Origin: an uncultured Butyricicoccus sp.
Lineage (GTDB): Bacteria; Bacillota; Clostridia; Oscillospirales; Butyricicoccaceae
DNA length: 14,711 bases
Direction: 5' to 3'
NCBI GenBank assembly: GCA_900547195.1
Contig: URFQ01000061.1
Span: 1 to 14,711, forward strand
Shown: piece after piece, positions 13,271-14,711 of the stretch
How positions within the stretch are numbered: the stretch's first letter is position 1
Layout of the letters: every line of letters begins with the position of its first letter
The notes under the pieces: model-generated
Told to the model about the DNA's origin: nothing
Database searches by the model: none
Seen by the model: the letters and a program-made list of their open reading frames with translations, nothing else
Position numbers and translations under genes: made by a program

Positions 13271-13544
13271 CCGGTACTTAACCGCGGCGCAGCAGCAGCG
13301 GCCGCCCGAACCGCCCGCCGAGACGCAACCCGTATTCAGCGGGCAGGAGGAGCCTCTAAAGGAGCCGGCCGCGCAGGTGAGCGGGCTGCTCGGTGCGCTC
13401 ACACAGCGGCTGTCCGGATTCCGTATTGATGCGGATACCCTGGTCGTGCTCGCGGTGGTGTGGTTTGTTCTGAACGACAAGGACGAAGAAATGGACACCG
13501 AGCTGCTCATCGTCCTCGGCGTGTTGCTGCTGCTCGGCATCTGA
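13263..13544 (+). CDS. Small acidic membrane protein, third gene of the cassette, unknown function
   Basis: This 93-residue protein has a polar, Pro/Gln-rich N-terminal half (1-50), then ALTQRLSGFRIDADTL, a short hydrophobic segment (LVVLAVVWFVL, 60-70), the acidic turn NDKDEEMDTE (71-80) and a second hydrophobic segment to the very end (LLIVLGVLLLLGI, 81-93). This suggests a tiny hairpin membrane anchor whose acidic loop lies between two short helices. AAGGGGTGA precedes the ATG. The gene overlaps the previous one by 8 bases and ends 3 bases before the convergent ksgA, with no terminator. It may anchor its two soluble partners to the membrane; this is inference. Confidence 0.72.
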   Translation: MYNRYLTAAQQQRPPEPPAETQPVFSGQEEPLKEPAAQVSGLLGALTQRLSGFRIDADTLVVLAVVWFVLNDKDEEMDTELLIVLGVLLLLGI

Positions 13545-13547
13545 TGA

Positions 13548-14420
13548 TCAGGCCTTTTCGCGCAGCAGCGCGTCGGCTGCGTCCGCGAGCCTCCCATATT
13601 CGGCAAGGCCGAGGCGCTCGCCGCGTACCCGTTCATCCAGCCCGCAGGAAGCGGCCAGGGACAGGATTTCCGTTTTGTCCAGACGGCCGCCGAAGGCGGG
13701 CTGGATGGCGTTGACCAGCGTTTTGCGGCGCTGGTTAAACGCCGCGCGTACAATCGCGAAAAAGAGCTTTTCGTCGCGCACCGTGACCGCCGGGGTTTCC
13801 AATGGGGTCAGACGGATCACTGCGGAATCGACCTTGGGCTGGGGCACAAAGCAGCCGGCCGGTACATCAAACAGGATGCGCGCATCCGCATGGTACTGCA
13901 CATAGATGGAAAATGCGCCGTAATCGGACGAGCCGGGCGCGGCGCAGATACGCTTTGCCACCTCCTTCTGCACCATGACGGTCACGCCCGCAAACGCGCC
14001 GCTGTCCAGAAGCGCCGCGATGGCAGGGGTGGTGATGTAGTACGGCAGGTTGGCGCATGCATATACTTTTTTCTCCCCGAATTTCTCGCGGCACAGGGCG
14101 GCGAGATCGGTTTTCAGCACATCGCCGTGCACCACTTCGACGTTGCCGTACCCCGCGAGCGTTTCCTCCAGTACCGGGAACAGCGCGCGGTCAAGTTCGA
14201 TGGCGACCACCTGCCCCGCGGTTTTGGAAAGCTCACCCGTCAGGCAGCCCATGCCGGGGCCGACCTCAAGCGCGCCGCTTTCCTTGTCTGCGCCGCACTC
14301 GGCCGCGATCCGCTCGGGCACCCACTGCGCGGTCAGGAAATTCTGGCCGAGCGATTTGGAAAAATGAAAGCCGTGCCGCCCGAGTACGTCTTTGATGACG
14401 TGGATATCACAAAGTCCCAT
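13548..14420 (-). CDS. rsmA: 16S rRNA (adenine(1518)-N(6)/adenine(1519)-N(6))-dimethyltransferase
   Basis: KsgA/RsmA dimethylates two adenines in the helix 45 loop of 16S rRNA late in 30S assembly, using S-adenosylmethionine. The 290-residue protein shows KSLGQNFL (22-29), the SAM loop LEVGPGMGCLT (51-61), acidic AIELD (73-77), HGD (98-100), the catalytic NLPYYI (124-129), FVPQPKVDSAV (191-201) and FNQRRKTL (228-235). Length is normal and no motif is missing. GGAGGT stands 6 bases before the ATG. The upstream side carries a promoter embedded in a 100-bp tandem repeat. It converges with the small-protein cassette. Confidence 0.97.
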   Translation of the reverse strand: MGLCDIHVIKDVLGRHGFHFSKSLGQNFLTAQWVPERIAAECGADKESGALEVGPGMGCLTGELSKTAGQVVAIELDRALFPVLEETLAGYGNVEVVHGDVLKTDLAALCREKFGEKKVYACANLPYYITTPAIAALLDSGAFAGVTVMVQKEVAKRICAAPGSSDYGAFSIYVQYHADARILFDVPAGCFVPQPKVDSAVIRLTPLETPAVTVRDEKLFFAIVRAAFNQRRKTLVNAIQPAFGGRLDKTEILSLAASCGLDERVRGERLGLAEYGRLADAADALLREKA

Positions 14421-14455
14421 GAAAGACCTCCAACATACAGTTTCTCGTAAAGGGT

Positions 14456-14484
14456 ATTATATCACAGCGGCAAGAGAAATAAAA
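14456..14484 (-). promoter_or_regulatory. ksgA promoter inside the repeat
   Basis: On the minus strand TGATATAAT forms an extended consensus -10 (TATAAT at 14456-14461), with a poor -35 (TTTTAT, 14479-14484) at spacing 17. It lies 35 bases before the ksgA ATG, nearly the same distance and layout as the padR promoter. Confidence 0.6.
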
Positions 14485-14656
14485 CGACAAAAGCCGCGCG
14501 GTGCGCCGCTGTGATATAATCGTGAAATAGCTGATATAATAGCCGCTTTGCGGCTGTTATATCACAGCGGCAGGAGAAATAAAACGACAAAAGCCGCGCG
14601 GCGCGCCGCTGTGATATAATCATGAAATAGCTGATATAATAGCCGCTTTGCGGCTG
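14457..14656. repeat. 100-bp tandem repeat, two copies, with internal inverted repeats
   Basis: Copy 1 is 14457-14556 and copy 2 is 14557-14656; they differ at 3 positions (14473/14573, 14502/14602, 14522/14622). Each unit contains a perfect 15-bp inverted repeat (14457-14471 with 14505-14519, GCCGCTGTGATATAA in one direction) and a GC hairpin AGCCGC-TTT-GCGGCT (14541-14555). TGATATAAT occurs twice on the plus strand in each unit and once on the minus strand at the ksgA -10. The stretch from 14421 to 14711 has no gene. Confidence 0.92.
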
Positions 14657-14661
14657 CAGAC

Positions 14662-14687
14662 TGTCGAAAAACTACAGTTTTTCGACA
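14662..14687. repeat. Perfect palindrome TGTCGAAAAACT, possibly a dispersed element
   Basis: TGTCGAAAAACT (14662-14673) and AGTTTTTCGACA (14676-14687) pair over 12 bp with a 2-base centre; with a one-base bulge the pairing extends a few bases further. Neither strand has a U-tract after it, so it is not an ordinary terminator. Confidence 0.7.
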
Positions 14688-14711
14688 AGTACGCCCGCCG
14701 CCATAAATGGC

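Noticed and set aside
14457..14656. Possible CRISPR array
   Set aside because: Only two units, the whole 100 bp is repeated with no distinct spacers, and no cas gene is present.
14700..14711. Palindrome GCCATAAATGGC at the window edge
   Set aside because: Only 5-bp arms and cut by the edge, so it cannot be judged.

Overview
The window looks like chromosomal DNA of a GC-rich member of the Clostridia, probably an Oscillospiraceae/Ruminococcaceae-type gut anaerobe. The reasons are strong GGAGG-type ribosome sites, mostly CGN arginine codons, type III CoaX, YqeG, a two-RCK TrkA with TrkH, and Firmicutes-style small proteins. The family assignment is inference. Most of the window is housekeeping. 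There is no phage, insertion sequence, toxin-antitoxin, CRISPR or defence gene.

Layout. Bases 1-1254 hold the C-terminal part of Tex (plus), cut by the window edge. A hairpin follows, then a minus-strand pair of a TTG-started DUF1538 membrane protein (2097-3635) and a two-domain P-II-like protein (1392-2084). A minus-strand PadR/HAAS-like pair lies at 3784-4435. A 306-base intergenic region carries promoters and a dispersed repeat. Next come ybaK (plus, 4742-5218) and, one base away and convergent, an unrecognised 250-aa gene (5220-5972). A plus-strand pair follows, yqeG and an endonuclease IV-like TIM barrel, overlapping by 11 bases. A tRNA-Ser(CGA) with its own promoter and an elaborate hairpin set sits at 7452-7731.

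The minus strand from 12357 down to 7730 reads yfcE-type phosphodiesterase, coaX, a 53-aa conserved-looking small gene, trkA and trkH, with intrinsic terminators between coaX, the small gene and trkA. TrkA and TrkH should form one K+ uptake system: cytoplasmic nucleotide-binding RCK gate plus membrane channel subunit. From 12547 a plus-strand cassette of three small proteins of unknown function (89, 145 and 93 aa) runs tail to tail into rsmA/ksgA (13548-14420, minus).

The most unusual parts are the following. (1) A 100-bp tandem duplication full of inverted repeats lies upstream of ksgA; its first 45 bases recur upstream of padR, overlapping the predicted promoter both times. (2) The three-gene small-protein cassette. 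(3) The P-II-like/DUF1538 pair. (4) Base composition and codon use change abruptly inside tex near base 480, suggesting a recombination point or assembly join. (5) Mutually exclusive RNA structures are possible just behind the tRNA. None is proven to be a new system; the cassette and the repeat are the best candidates.
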